Shown in pieces: positions 27,495-35,511 of a stretch of 64,000 nucleotides of DNA; the stretch's first letter is position 1; each line of letters starts with the position of its first letter. The DNA lies in NCBI GenBank assembly GCA_019118565.1, contig DWYR01000009.1:1-64000 (forward strand), in the 5' to 3' direction. This DNA comes from Candidatus Alistipes avicola (GTDB taxonomy: Bacteria > Bacteroidota > Bacteroidia > Bacteroidales > Rikenellaceae). The notes beneath the pieces are model-generated. The model was given only the letters and a program-made list of their open reading frames with translations. It did not search any database and had not been told where the DNA came from. The position numbers were made by a program, and so were the translations under genes.

Positions 27495-28082
27495 ATGGAA
27501 AATATCATATTCGATTTGGGAGGGGTGGTTTTCGCCCGAGATCCTCGAAAATGTCCGGTCGAACTTGTCGACTTTTTTTCGTTTGTTCGCTTTTCGACGA
27601 TGCCTGTTTTCTGGGAGGAGTACGATCGTGGTGTACTTTCGGTCGAGGAGGTGACGCGTATTTTGGGGCAATTGAAAGGGCGTGAAGAGCCCGAGGTCAA
27701 GAAATTGATCGATGAGTCAATCATTCGGCAGGAGGAGATTCCATCGACGCGGGATTTGATTCGGGCCTTGAAGGATCATGGGTATCGTTTGTATGTCCTC
27801 TCCAACATGTCGAAAGAGTATATCGCGTTCCTTCGCAAGAAACCGGTCTACCGTCTCTTCGACGGGGAGATCGTCTCCTGTGAACACGGGACGGTGAAAC
27901 CCGAACCGGAGATTTATCGGATATTGCTGGATCGCTACCGGCTCAATCCTGCTCGGTCGCTTTTTATCGATGATCGTCCGGCTAATTTGGAGACGGCCCG
28001 TACATTCGGCATTCAGACGTTTCTGTTCGATCATCGCGATCCTGTGCATAGTTGCGAGCAATTGCGTAAAATGTTGCTGTAA
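27495..28082 (+). CDS. HAD family hydrolase (subclass IA)
   Basis: 195 residues of a YihX-like HAD phosphatase. Motif I is FDLGGVV, so the first nucleophilic Asp is present but the usual second Asp is Gly, as in several YihX-type members. Motif II Ser is in VLSNMS, motif III Lys in VKPEPEIY and motif IV is FIDDRPAN. The likely substrate is a small phosphorylated metabolite, not identifiable. The downstream M14 gene begins 27 bp later, probably in the same transcript. Confidence 0.85.
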   Translation: MENIIFDLGGVVFARDPRKCPVELVDFFSFVRFSTMPVFWEEYDRGVLSVEEVTRILGQLKGREEPEVKKLIDESIIRQEEIPSTRDLIRALKDHGYRLYVLSNMSKEYIAFLRKKPVYRLFDGEIVSCEHGTVKPEPEIYRILLDRYRLNPARSLFIDDRPANLETARTFGIQTFLFDHRDPVHSCEQLRKMLL

Positions 28083-28109
28083 TTGGAAGAATAATAAAAA
28101 AAAGAAAAT

Positions 28110-29663
28110 TTGAAACGGTTTTTTTTTCTGTGGATGTTGCTTTTGACCTGGAACGAAATATCTGCCCAGGTCGTTGTTACGGCGGATTTCGATTCCGGGA
28201 GTGTGGGTAAGATCTCTTGTATCGACTCTATGTGGCTGTATTACGCCCCGACGGATTCGGTCGGAATCTGTACGATTCAACTCCGTTCGCGCATCGATCC
28301 GAAAAATCCGGTCGATCCGAAGGTGTGGCCCAGCAGCCGTTGGTTTCATTTCCGTTTGACAGGGGTGCGGAATAAGGTTGTCTTCCTGCATATTCCGAAC
28401 ACGGAGATGGTACGTCCGTTCTTCTCCTATGATGGGATTCGATATGAGCGTTTCGATGCAAAGGAGAACCTCATGCCGCAGACAATACAGGCATTTTTTA
28501 CACGGGATACGGTGTATGTTGCCTATTTTGTTCCCTATACGCACGCCCGTCATTTAGAGAGACTGGATGCGTGGAGCCGATCGCCGTTTGTCGTTCGGGA
28601 TACCATCGGGTGTAGTGGGGGTGGATTGCCCGTTGAGATGATAACCGTAACTGATCCGGCTGTTCCCGACAGTGTGAAGAAGCGGATTTGGATGCATGCC
28701 CGGGTCCATACGAGTGAGGCTCCGGCTTCGTGGCATTTGGAGGCGTTGGTAGATGAGCTCACGGGAGAGAGTCCTTTGGCTCGGGAGATGCGTCGCCGGG
28801 CTGTTTTCTTTATCGTGCCGGAGACCAATCCGGATGGGGTGATCGGGGGCTATTCCCGTTCGACGCCGGAGGGAGTGAATCTGGAGATCGATTGGAATCG
28901 CCCCGATTCGCTCACCACACCGGAGGTGCTGGCCCTCAAACGGACGGTCGGGCGGCTTGCTGCGGATGCTCCGTTTGACGTAGCGCTCAATCTCCATGCG
29001 CAGAGTGCCCCGTTTGTTACCTATTGGATCCACTCGCCCGAATCCTCGTCCGAGGCGCTCTATCGTCGCAAGATGTTGCTGTCGGCACTTACCATAAATC
29101 ACACGCCGTATTACCGTCCTGTAGATCAGCGCTTTTCGAAGCTCGATCCGAAGTATCCAGAGGGGTGGTTCTGGGAGAGGTTCGGAGAGCGAACCCTGGC
29201 GATAACCTTCGAGACCCCTTATACCTATTACAACAATGATCCGGAAGGCCGGTGGGTCTCGCCGGAGAGCCTGGCCGAATTGGCTCGCTCATCGCTGCTC
29301 GCATTGAGCGATTTGCTCGACTTGGGCGGCTCTGAACGACTGTTTGCCGATACGGAACAGGCAAAACGGCGCGGGGAGTGGTCCGAACGACGGGATGATC
29401 GCCTCTTCTGGGGCGATTCATATCTGGTTGCGGAGCGACGGAATGCCAAACTTATCTTCTTTTTTGAACGGGTGCCGAAAGGAACGTATGAGATATTCCG
29501 GTGGATTCCGGGGACGGTCGCAAAAAAATTCCTCCGCCAGGAGAATCGTTGGGAGCCTCTCGGTGAGGTAACCCAGCGGCGGGACGGGCGACTGGTCTGG
29601 CGATACCGGGCCAGGACGCAGGGTGAGGTGCTCGATGCCATATTGTTGGTGCGCAAATCGTAG
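28110..29663 (+). CDS. Secreted M14 zinc carboxypeptidase
   Basis: 517 residues with a signal peptide (MKRFFFLWMLLLTWNEISAQ). An N-terminal beta domain (about 20-160) precedes the M14 fold. The zinc motif is HTSE (ARVHTSEAPAS), followed by the ETNPDGVIGGYSRS loop, VNLEIDWNRP, the third ligand in NLHAQS and the catalytic Glu in TFETPYTYY. The arrangement resembles the cytosolic carboxypeptidase/AGBL type more than the digestive one. The only start giving the signal peptide is TTG at 28110, immediately followed by a T9 tract (codons 3-5); the next ATG (28134) would cut the signal short. Confidence 0.83.
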   Translation: MKRFFFLWMLLLTWNEISAQVVVTADFDSGSVGKISCIDSMWLYYAPTDSVGICTIQLRSRIDPKNPVDPKVWPSSRWFHFRLTGVRNKVVFLHIPNTEMVRPFFSYDGIRYERFDAKENLMPQTIQAFFTRDTVYVAYFVPYTHARHLERLDAWSRSPFVVRDTIGCSGGGLPVEMITVTDPAVPDSVKKRIWMHARVHTSEAPASWHLEALVDELTGESPLAREMRRRAVFFIVPETNPDGVIGGYSRSTPEGVNLEIDWNRPDSLTTPEVLALKRTVGRLAADAPFDVALNLHAQSAPFVTYWIHSPESSSEALYRRKMLLSALTINHTPYYRPVDQRFSKLDPKYPEGWFWERFGERTLAITFETPYTYYNNDPEGRWVSPESLAELARSSLLALSDLLDLGGSERLFADTEQAKRRGEWSERRDDRLFWGDSYLVAERRNAKLIFFFERVPKGTYEIFRWIPGTVAKKFLRQENRWEPLGEVTQRRDGRLVWRYRARTQGEVLDAILLVRKS

Positions 29664-29672
29664 TGAATGGAT

Positions 29673-29704
29673 GGGAAAACCGATGAAAGGTTTTCCCGTT
29701 TTTT
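29673..29704 (+). terminator. Terminator after M14 gene
   Basis: 9 bp stem GGGAAAACC / GGTTTTCCC followed by GTTTTTT. Confidence 0.85.
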
Positions 29705-29806
29705 ATTCGTTGGAACAGGGCGGGGTGAGAGGTCTGGAATAAGGAACGAGGATGGATCGAAAGATTAGTTTGCACGAAAATGTGTTTTTTTGAAAAAAAA
29801 TATATT

Positions 29807-29814
29807 ACCTTTGC
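29807..29814 (+). promoter_or_regulatory. -7 box of the B12-riboswitch operon
   Basis: TACCTTTG, an exact consensus match, just before the first riboswitch. No TTTG lies at the ideal -33 distance. No second perfect promoter is seen before the second riboswitch, so both riboswitches should sit in one leader. Confidence 0.6.
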
Positions 29815-29815
29815 C

Positions 29816-30008
29816 GAGCATTGGTTCCGAATCCGGATTTTATCCGATGGGATTAAAAGGGAATGCCGTGAAAACCGGCGACAGTTCCCGCTGCTGTGAG
29901 TTCCAGCCCCTTGTGAGGGCATAACGATTCCAATACTCTTTTGCCACTGGGTAATACTGGGAAGGCGTTGGAATCGGGACGAGTCAGAAAACCTGCCTGT
30001 GCCTATGT
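29816..30008 (+). ncRNA. Cobalamin riboswitch, first of a tandem pair
   Basis: Conserved cobalamin aptamer elements appear in order: GATTAAAAGGGAA, GCCGTGAAAACCGGCGACAG, CCCGCTGCTGTGAG, CCACTGGG, GGGAAGGCG and the B12-box-like GAGTCAGAAAACCTGCC near 29980. Downstream, GGGAGATA (about 30022) can pair with TATCTCCC (about 30076) before CTTTATTTT, a possible terminator-type expression platform. Aptamer edges are approximate. Confidence 0.88.
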
Positions 30009-30158
30009 ATCATTAGCCTTCGGGAGATAGGGCGACGGATTCACGGATCTTATTCCGTTTTCCTCTATTTGTATCTCCCCTTTATTTTGTAGTTTAATTT
30101 GTTCGGACAGACGGTCCGTACGAAGATATTTATTTTGGTTCTTTCCATATTTCAATTG

Positions 30159-30337
30159 CATCCGTTGCAGTTTCCCCTTTGCAGGGAATTAAAAGGGAAC
30201 CGTGTGTGAATCACGGGCTGTCCGCGCAACTGTAAGCACCCCGAAAAGTCGTCTTGACAAATCCACTGTTCTGTCCGCAGGATGGGAAGGAGAGGACGAC
30301 CGGTGCAAGCCAGGAGACCTGCTGTGATGGATTGACG
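30159..30337 (+). ncRNA. Cobalamin riboswitch, second of a tandem pair
   Basis: A second full set of elements: GGAATTAAAAGGGAACC, GTGTGAATCACGGGCTGTCC, CGCAACTGTAAGC, CCACTG, GGATGGGAAGG and the canonical B12 box GCAAGCCAGGAGACCTGC. The core is the classic form, differing from the first copy, so the two were probably not made by recent local duplication. It starts about 150 nt after the first. Confidence 0.92.
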
Positions 30338-30614
30338 AAAAGCTTTCGCCGGTAAAAGCAGGGGTCAAATCATTCGTTGCGACCGTAAGGTCGTCGGATC
30401 GAGTTCTTTTTGCCGTTTCATACCGTGGAAGTGCTGTGAAATGTGGCAAGGGCAATACCGTAAGAACAGTCTGTCTATGTGTAAACAACGATGTTTGATC
30501 CTGTGTGGATACCGGTTACGAATTCGTGCGCGATCGATCCGCTCTCCCTCCGGAGCTGTTCGACGGTAAGAATGCAATTGAAATATAATTATTAATCAAA
30601 GAACCAAAAGCAAA
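30338..30614 (+). other. Long leader between riboswitch 2 and first gene
   Basis: 277 nt without a recognisable gene. It contains a small hairpin CGACC-GTAA-GGTCG (30380-30393) and an unrecognised 42-codon ORF (30441-30569). The last 40 bases before the ATG are A-rich, as usual for Bacteroidetes initiation regions. The riboswitch therefore does not obviously mask the start codon directly. Confidence 0.5.
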
Positions 30615-32417
30615 ATGAGAACAAAACAACTTCTTTTATTGGCCGGGATGGCATTTCTGACAGTATCGTGTGCGAAGGAGTCGCGAAATGATATGGAGAT
30701 CGGCAATACGTTGCACGTGAATCTGAACGTCGTTTCCGACATTCCGGTCCGTGCGGCCGCTACCGAGGCAGAGAATCTCGTTTCAACGTTCGATCTCTTT
30801 CTGTTCGATGCCGAGTCCGGTCTGCTTGAATATGCACAGCAGGGGATGATGGCTTCTTCTCCTTCGAGCGGAGGAGCCGTCGGCGAGTTGAATGTCGGTC
30901 AAGTCTCCCTGACGGTTGCCGATCGTAAGAACAAGAATCTGTTGGCTGTGGCCAATGGGGATACACGTTCGGTCGTGTTGCCGGAGGTCGTTGTCGGTCA
31001 GACTACGTATGCACAGATGCTCGAAGCGGTGGCAATGCTCTCATCGACTACCGAGTCGCCCTCTTCGCCTTATGTGATGAGCGGCTATGCGAGTGGAGTG
31101 AATGCCAATGACAATCCGACCGTGAATCTGTCGTTGCGTCGTCGCGTTTCGAGGATTGACGTGGTGAATCTTTCGGCGGATAATGGACTGGTTGTCTCTG
31201 CCATGCAACTAAAACAGGTTGTCAATCAGAGCTATCTGTTCGCCGAGGGGCATCCGTCCGAGGGGGTAACGTATGTGGATTACGATCCGGTGGCCGTGAT
31301 CGGCAATTCGACGACATCGTTCTATGTATTCCCGCAGCCGGCTGCAACCAACAGGATGACATTGACGGTTACCGGTACGTTGAACGGGATGGATTTCACC
31401 CAAACCTTGGAGGTGAAACCGATGCAGGAGGGCGTTGCGATAGACATGGAGTCCAATACAGCCTATACGGTGAAACTACAGGCTCAGGCGCAGGAGATTA
31501 AAATGGAGTGCGCCTTGCAGACGGTCGAGGAGTGGAAGGACGGGGCCGATATTGCCGGCGTTATTACGGTCGATCCTGCCGTACCGTCGGATTTGATCCC
31601 TTTCAACGGATTGCTCTGGATGGATCGCAACCTGGGTGCAACGACGGCCGATCTGGAGGATTGGGACAATGCTATCGGTGATTTCTATCAGTGGGGACGC
31701 AATACGGCTTTCTCGGCTACCGGGCAGATCGAGACGATCTCCGGCCCGTTGACGGCCGAGGCGGCTGCATCGGATGAGAATATCTCCAAATTCATCACCT
31801 TGATGAAAGGGGACTGGCTGGATGGTTCCGATGACTCGCGTTGGCAAAGCGCCGCTTCGCAGCCCTGCCCGGAGGGATACCGGATGCCTACGGTGGCGGA
31901 TTTCATGGGAATCTTCACGCCGGCCGGCGTATTGGTCAATACCTATACGGGACCTGTGTCGAAATCGGAGACGTTGGCCGATGGAACTTTCTCGGCTCAG
32001 TATTGGGGCGATCGCAGCCGCACCATGTATGGAATCAAGAAGATGGGGACGGCCGATGCCTACTACATGAAGTGGGAGTACTTGAAGACGAATGGCGGGA
32101 ACGGCTATGTGAAGATCAGCCGCTGGACAGCCGATGCTGCGGCGACCTTTACCGGAAAAGACTTGAATGCGATCCAGGAGGAGTTCGTCGCTTTGGGGGA
32201 GCCTGCCGAGACGATAACCTTTGCCGCAGCCGGAAATATTACGGGCAGCAGCGGAACCTACAGCAACAGTTCACAGGGAGGTTATTACTGGACCTCGTCG
32301 CTCAACGGTTCGACCGGAGCGCATCGTGCCGAGTTTACATCGGGCAAGATGATTGCCGGGGATACGTACAACAGTCGTATCAGTGGTCATTCTGTCCGGT
32401 GTATTAAGGAGCAATAA
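30615..32417 (+). CDS. Fimbrillin-like/FISUMP lipoprotein under B12 riboswitch
   Basis: 600 residues. Lipoprotein signal MRTKQLLLLAGMAFLTVSC. The N-terminal region (about 30-300: LHVNLNVVSDIPVRA, FDLFLFDAESG, NLLAVANGD) resembles the FimA/Mfa1-type major fimbrial subunit domain. The C-terminal half (about 320-600: WMDRNLGATTADL, FYQWGRN, PCPEGYRMPTVADF, GYYWTSS, HSVRCIKE) is a Fibrobacter succinogenes major-paralogue (FISUMP) domain. The fusion suggests a surface or fimbria-tip protein. It lies behind two cobalamin riboswitches and 35 bp before a second lipoprotein gene, so B12 should repress both. No transport gene accompanies them in the window. Confidence 0.8.
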   Translation: MRTKQLLLLAGMAFLTVSCAKESRNDMEIGNTLHVNLNVVSDIPVRAAATEAENLVSTFDLFLFDAESGLLEYAQQGMMASSPSSGGAVGELNVGQVSLTVADRKNKNLLAVANGDTRSVVLPEVVVGQTTYAQMLEAVAMLSSTTESPSSPYVMSGYASGVNANDNPTVNLSLRRRVSRIDVVNLSADNGLVVSAMQLKQVVNQSYLFAEGHPSEGVTYVDYDPVAVIGNSTTSFYVFPQPAATNRMTLTVTGTLNGMDFTQTLEVKPMQEGVAIDMESNTAYTVKLQAQAQEIKMECALQTVEEWKDGADIAGVITVDPAVPSDLIPFNGLLWMDRNLGATTADLEDWDNAIGDFYQWGRNTAFSATGQIETISGPLTAEAAASDENISKFITLMKGDWLDGSDDSRWQSAASQPCPEGYRMPTVADFMGIFTPAGVLVNTYTGPVSKSETLADGTFSAQYWGDRSRTMYGIKKMGTADAYYMKWEYLKTNGGNGYVKISRWTADAAATFTGKDLNAIQEEFVALGEPAETITFAAAGNITGSSGTYSNSSQGGYYWTSSLNGSTGAHRAEFTSGKMIAGDTYNSRISGHSVRCIKEQ

Positions 32418-32452
32418 ACCTTAACTAAATAAAAACTTTAAACATTACACAG

Positions 32453-33460
32453 ATGAAAAAAATTGCATTTTTACTGCTGCTGCCTCTGATGTGGCTGGCG
32501 GGTTGTTCGAGTGATGACAAAGCCGAAACGACGGTTGCCGTAACGGGAGTTACGATCGATCAGCCGACCTTGACGCTTACGGTAGGTCAGAGCAAAACTC
32601 TGGTAGCCACGGTAGCTCCTGAAGATGCCACTACGAAGGATGTGGTTTGGACGACGAGCAAGGCCGAGGTAGCATCGGTAGGCGAGAAGACGGGTGTCGT
32701 GACAGCAGTAGCAGCCGGTACGGCTACGATTACGGTAACGACTGTCGAGGGAGCTAAGACAGCCACTTGTACGGTGACGGTTGTCGAGCCCGAACCGGAG
32801 AAGGTGGTTGCAAGTTTCGAGGGTAAATTGAGCGCAGCGAACAGCCAGTTTATGGCAGTCGACAAGGTGCCGGAACAGAGTGTTCAGTATGATGCTACGT
32901 TCACGGATAACGATAACCTGCTGACCTTCACGCATACTTATGCGGATTGGGGAACTGGTTACACCTTCTCGCGTTTTACCTTTACGAACATGACGGATAA
33001 TTCTGAGGCTAACAGTATCGCCGCTATCACCCAGGCTGCGAAAGAGGGTACGATCTACCTCTCCGTTAATTCGAGTGATTTCACTCCGGCTTCGTTTACG
33101 GTGAATGATCCTGCTGCTTATTCGTTGAACGGTGCCTGGGTTACCAACTGTACGTATGCTTACAATGGCATGACTGTCGGTGATTCTTATTCTACTGCCT
33201 TTAAGGCCGGCAGCTGGTTCAAATTGACGGCGAAAGGTTACGATGCCGAGGAGCAGGAGATCGGCTCGGTTGATATCTATCTGGCAAACTACCAGAGCGA
33301 TGACGACAAACCGGTCAACGAGTGGATCTGGTTCGATATGACGCCTATTGCCGATGCCATAAAGGTGGTCTTCTCGCTGGAGTCAACCGATACGGGCAAG
33401 TGGGGTATGAATACGCCGGCCTACTTCTGTATGGACGGCGTTACGCTTCAGAAACGTTAG
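32453..33460 (+). CDS. Big_2 + DUF4465 lipoprotein under B12 riboswitch
   Basis: 335 residues. Lipobox in MKKIAFLLLLPLMWLAGC. A bacterial Ig-like Big_2 domain follows (about 30-110, VTIDQPTLTLTVGQSKTLVA ... GTATITVTT), then a C-terminal DUF4465-like domain (about 120-335, with WVTNCTYAYNGMTVGD, KLTAKGYDA, VDIYLANYQSD, WGMNTPAYFCMDGV). Both parts should lie outside the cell as beta domains. Bacteroides B12 loci encode surface cobalamin-binding lipoproteins (BtuG, BtuH), so B12 capture is a reasonable hypothesis here; the match is by context, not by any binding motif I can name. It is followed by a terminator. Confidence 0.8.
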   Translation: MKKIAFLLLLPLMWLAGCSSDDKAETTVAVTGVTIDQPTLTLTVGQSKTLVATVAPEDATTKDVVWTTSKAEVASVGEKTGVVTAVAAGTATITVTTVEGAKTATCTVTVVEPEPEKVVASFEGKLSAANSQFMAVDKVPEQSVQYDATFTDNDNLLTFTHTYADWGTGYTFSRFTFTNMTDNSEANSIAAITQAAKEGTIYLSVNSSDFTPASFTVNDPAAYSLNGAWVTNCTYAYNGMTVGDSYSTAFKAGSWFKLTAKGYDAEEQEIGSVDIYLANYQSDDDKPVNEWIWFDMTPIADAIKVVFSLESTDTGKWGMNTPAYFCMDGVTLQKR

Positions 33461-33499
33461 AATCGACAAAAACAATTAACCAAGTGATTGGTTTTTGAG

Positions 33500-33536
33500 G
33501 TCAGACTGTGGATTTCCCACAGTCTGACTTTTCTTT
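33500..33536 (+). terminator. Terminator of the B12-riboswitch operon
   Basis: 12 bp stem GTCAGACTGTGG / CCACAGTCTGAC with a 5-nt loop and TTTTCTTTT. The following 200 bp to the tRNA terminator show nothing coding. Confidence 0.9.
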
Positions 33537-33735
33537 TGGAATAAAGGATTCGAGTAAGATTGTTTTCGGTTCAATCCATGTGGGATAATTCTGTCGTATG
33601 GCTTCGATGTGCTGATTCTTCGGTCCAAAGATTTATTGTACGGGATAGGACTCCTTGAAGTATTAATCTGCGATATTAGGGAAGAGAGTATCTCCATTTC
33701 GAAGATACACTCTTTTGTTATAAAGGTAAAAAAAT

Positions 33736-33761
33736 AAAGAGTTGCAAATTTGCAACTCTTT
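33736..33761. terminator. Bidirectional terminator downstream of tRNA-Met
   Basis: A 26-bp perfect palindrome containing GAGTTGCAAATTTGCAACTC, with T-runs on both strands. It ends the minus-strand tRNA transcript. Confidence 0.8.
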
Positions 33762-33766
33762 TTGTG

Positions 33767-33840
33767 TAGCGAGTCTGAGACTTGAACTCAGGACCTCATG
33801 ATTATGAATCATGCGCTCTGACCAGCTGAGCTAACTCGCC
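33767..33840 (-). tRNA. tRNA-Met (CAT anticodon)
   Basis: A cloverleaf read on the minus strand: acceptor GGCGAGT / ACTCGCT (terminal G-U), D arm GCTCAGCTGGTCAGAGC, anticodon stem CATGA/TCATG with loop TTCATAA (CAT), and T arm CTGAG-TTCAAGT-CTCAG. CCA is not encoded. It lacks the initiator mismatch at 1-72, so it is elongator tRNA-Met, or tRNA-Ile2 if the C34 is lysidine-modified. Confidence 0.92.
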
Positions 33841-33866
33841 ATTTTCCTTAACTCGGAAATCGAGTG

Positions 33867-33897
33867 CAAATATACGCAAAAAAACACGTATGCCAAA
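33867..33897 (-). promoter_or_regulatory. tRNA-Met promoter
   Basis: On the minus strand TTTG (33897-33894), a 19 bp spacer and TATATTTG (33874-33867), an ideal Bacteroidetes promoter. Confidence 0.75.
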
Positions 33898-34085
33898 TTT
33901 TTCGGGAGGAAAATACTGAAAAAAATAGTTTGGAATAATCATGGTATTGATTTTGACACATTCATAAAAATCGGACATATCTTTCGGTCGAGCCGACTGA
34001 ATCCATTGAATCGGGAGGTGTCGGGACGGTTTTGCGAAGATGTTGCCGAGGCGGCAGCAGTGAGTGTACTTCAATAAAGAACGAT

Positions 34086-34859
34086 ATGCAACAGCAATTT
34101 TCCAAGCAATCTTCCGGGAATCCCATGTCCGAACCGACTCCGTTGTCGGCAAGGACTCCTGTAGAGCCGGAGCGGCCTGTTCGTAGAGGGATGCGCCACC
34201 CTCTGCTTCGAGTTCTGAATATTCTCTCTCTGTTGGCAGGGTTGGCTCTGTTGGTTGCAGTCTCTTGGGAGATTCTGTTGGGGAACCCGCGTCATTATTC
34301 CTATGGCTATCTTTTACTGCAGGGCGGTGTCTGCATCGTTTTCCTGATCGATTTTTTTGCACAAATGTGGGTCTGTCCGCACAAATGGCGGTTCTTCACC
34401 CGCAACCTCTATTTTTTTCTGCTTTCGATCCCCTACATGAACATTGTGTATTGGTTGCGGATCGAGATGACCCATGAGGCGGCGATGCTGATGAGTATCG
34501 TGCCGCTGTTGCGGGCCATGCTGGGATTGTATGTCCTTTTCCGCTGGATTATCAACAACCAGGTGACCCGTCTGTTCACGACTTATGTCCTTTCGATTAT
34601 CGTCTTTACCTATTTCGCCGCATTGATGTTTTATGATTACGAGTATCTGATAAACCCTCAAGTGCAATCTTTCGGCGATGCGATCTTTTGGGCCTGTATG
34701 AACCTTACGACTGTCGGGTCTGATATTTTTGCCGTAACCACAATCGGAAAAGTATTGACGGTGGTCCTGCCGACCCTCGGGATGTTGATGTTCCCGATCT
34801 TTACGGTATACGTGACGCAACTCTACACGCGAAATAAAAAGTCCGACCCCCGAAGGTAA
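34086..34859 (+). CDS. Ion channel protein with atypical filter TVGSD
   Basis: 257 residues from the ATG at 34086; the track start is an unlikely TTG, and an ATG at 34125 is an alternative. A basic N-terminus is followed by voltage-sensor-like TM helices, then a two-TM pore domain (TTYVLSIIVFTYFAALMFY; FGDAIFWACMNLTTVGSD; KVLTVVLPTLGMLMFPIFTVYV). The selectivity filter is TVGSD where potassium channels have TVGYG or TVGFG, so ion preference is uncertain. A promoter-like TTTG-N22-TATCTTTC lies at 33952-33985. Confidence 0.78.
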   Translation: MQQQFSKQSSGNPMSEPTPLSARTPVEPERPVRRGMRHPLLRVLNILSLLAGLALLVAVSWEILLGNPRHYSYGYLLLQGGVCIVFLIDFFAQMWVCPHKWRFFTRNLYFFLLSIPYMNIVYWLRIEMTHEAAMLMSIVPLLRAMLGLYVLFRWIINNQVTRLFTTYVLSIIVFTYFAALMFYDYEYLINPQVQSFGDAIFWACMNLTTVGSDIFAVTTIGKVLTVVLPTLGMLMFPIFTVYVTQLYTRNKKSDPRR

Positions 34860-34890
34860 GCCGGACTCATGGTTGGCGGGGTGGTCCCTG

Positions 34891-35394
34891 TTAACTCTTC
34901 TTCTGCTGTTCCCGCAGAAGGTCGCGGATTTCAGTCAACAACTCCTCTTCTTTGCTTATTTTAGGCGTAACAGGAGCGGGCTCCTGCGCCTTCTTCGTCT
35001 TGAGTTTGTTCATCAACTTGACCATCAGGAATACACAGAACGCCAGAATGACGAAATCGACACATTGTTGGATGAAAGCTCCGTAGTTCCACCAAATCGG
35101 TTCGGATGCGGTCTCGGCTGCTTGTACGGCCGTATCGGCACTTCCGGCGATCGTTTGGACACCCTGTGCGACCGTGTCGGTTACTGTTTTCGAGGCATCG
35201 CGGATTTTGCTGATATCCAATCGGAGGGATGTAAAGTCGGTATTGCCGAGAAGCGCCCCGATCGGAGGCATGAGAATATCGTTTACCAGCGAAGAGACGA
35301 TTTTACCGAAGGCCCCGCCGATGATTACGCCGACGGCCATATCCATGACGTTGCCCCGCATGGCAAATTCCCGGAATTCTTTAAAGAAAGCCAT
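34891..35394 (-). CDS. mscL: Large-conductance mechanosensitive channel
   Basis: 167 residues. Opens under membrane tension to release solutes on osmotic downshock. The first helix [37 protein letters not shown] is highly conserved, and TM2 is [20 protein letters not shown]. The periplasmic loop is longer than the E. coli one (Ala/Thr-rich, about residues 50-100), which explains the extra 30 residues. The C-terminal charged helix ends [15 protein letters not shown]. Confidence 0.95.
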   Translation of the reverse strand: MAFFKEFREFAMRGNVMDMAVGVIIGGAFGKIVSSLVNDILMPPIGALLGNTDFTSLRLDISKIRDASKTVTDTVAQGVQTIAGSADTAVQAAETASEPIWWNYGAFIQQCVDFVILAFCVFLMVKLMNKLKTKKAQEPAPVTPKISKEEELLTEIRDLLREQQKKS

Positions 35395-35463
35395 AGTGAT
35401 AGTTCTGTTTTAGGGTTTGTATTTTGTGCGGATGATACAAAAAAAGTGCCCTCTCGAAAAAAT

Positions 35464-35500
35464 GAACCGGAATCCTCAGCGAATTCCGGTTCGTTTTTTT
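35464..35500. terminator. Bidirectional terminator after oadA
   Basis: 10 bp stem GAACCGGAAT / ATTCCGGTTC with T-runs on both strands. It serves the minus-strand oadA transcript. Confidence 0.85.
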
Positions 35501-35511
35501 GGAAGAGGGTC

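Noticed and set aside
30441-30569. 42-codon ORF between the second riboswitch and the first lipoprotein gene
   Set aside because: Arg/Cys-rich, no recognisable feature, no initiation context; could be chance in a leader.
33802-34362. 186-aa minus-strand ORF over the tRNA
   Set aside because: It includes the tRNA-Met gene and its promoter and is antisense to the ion channel gene.
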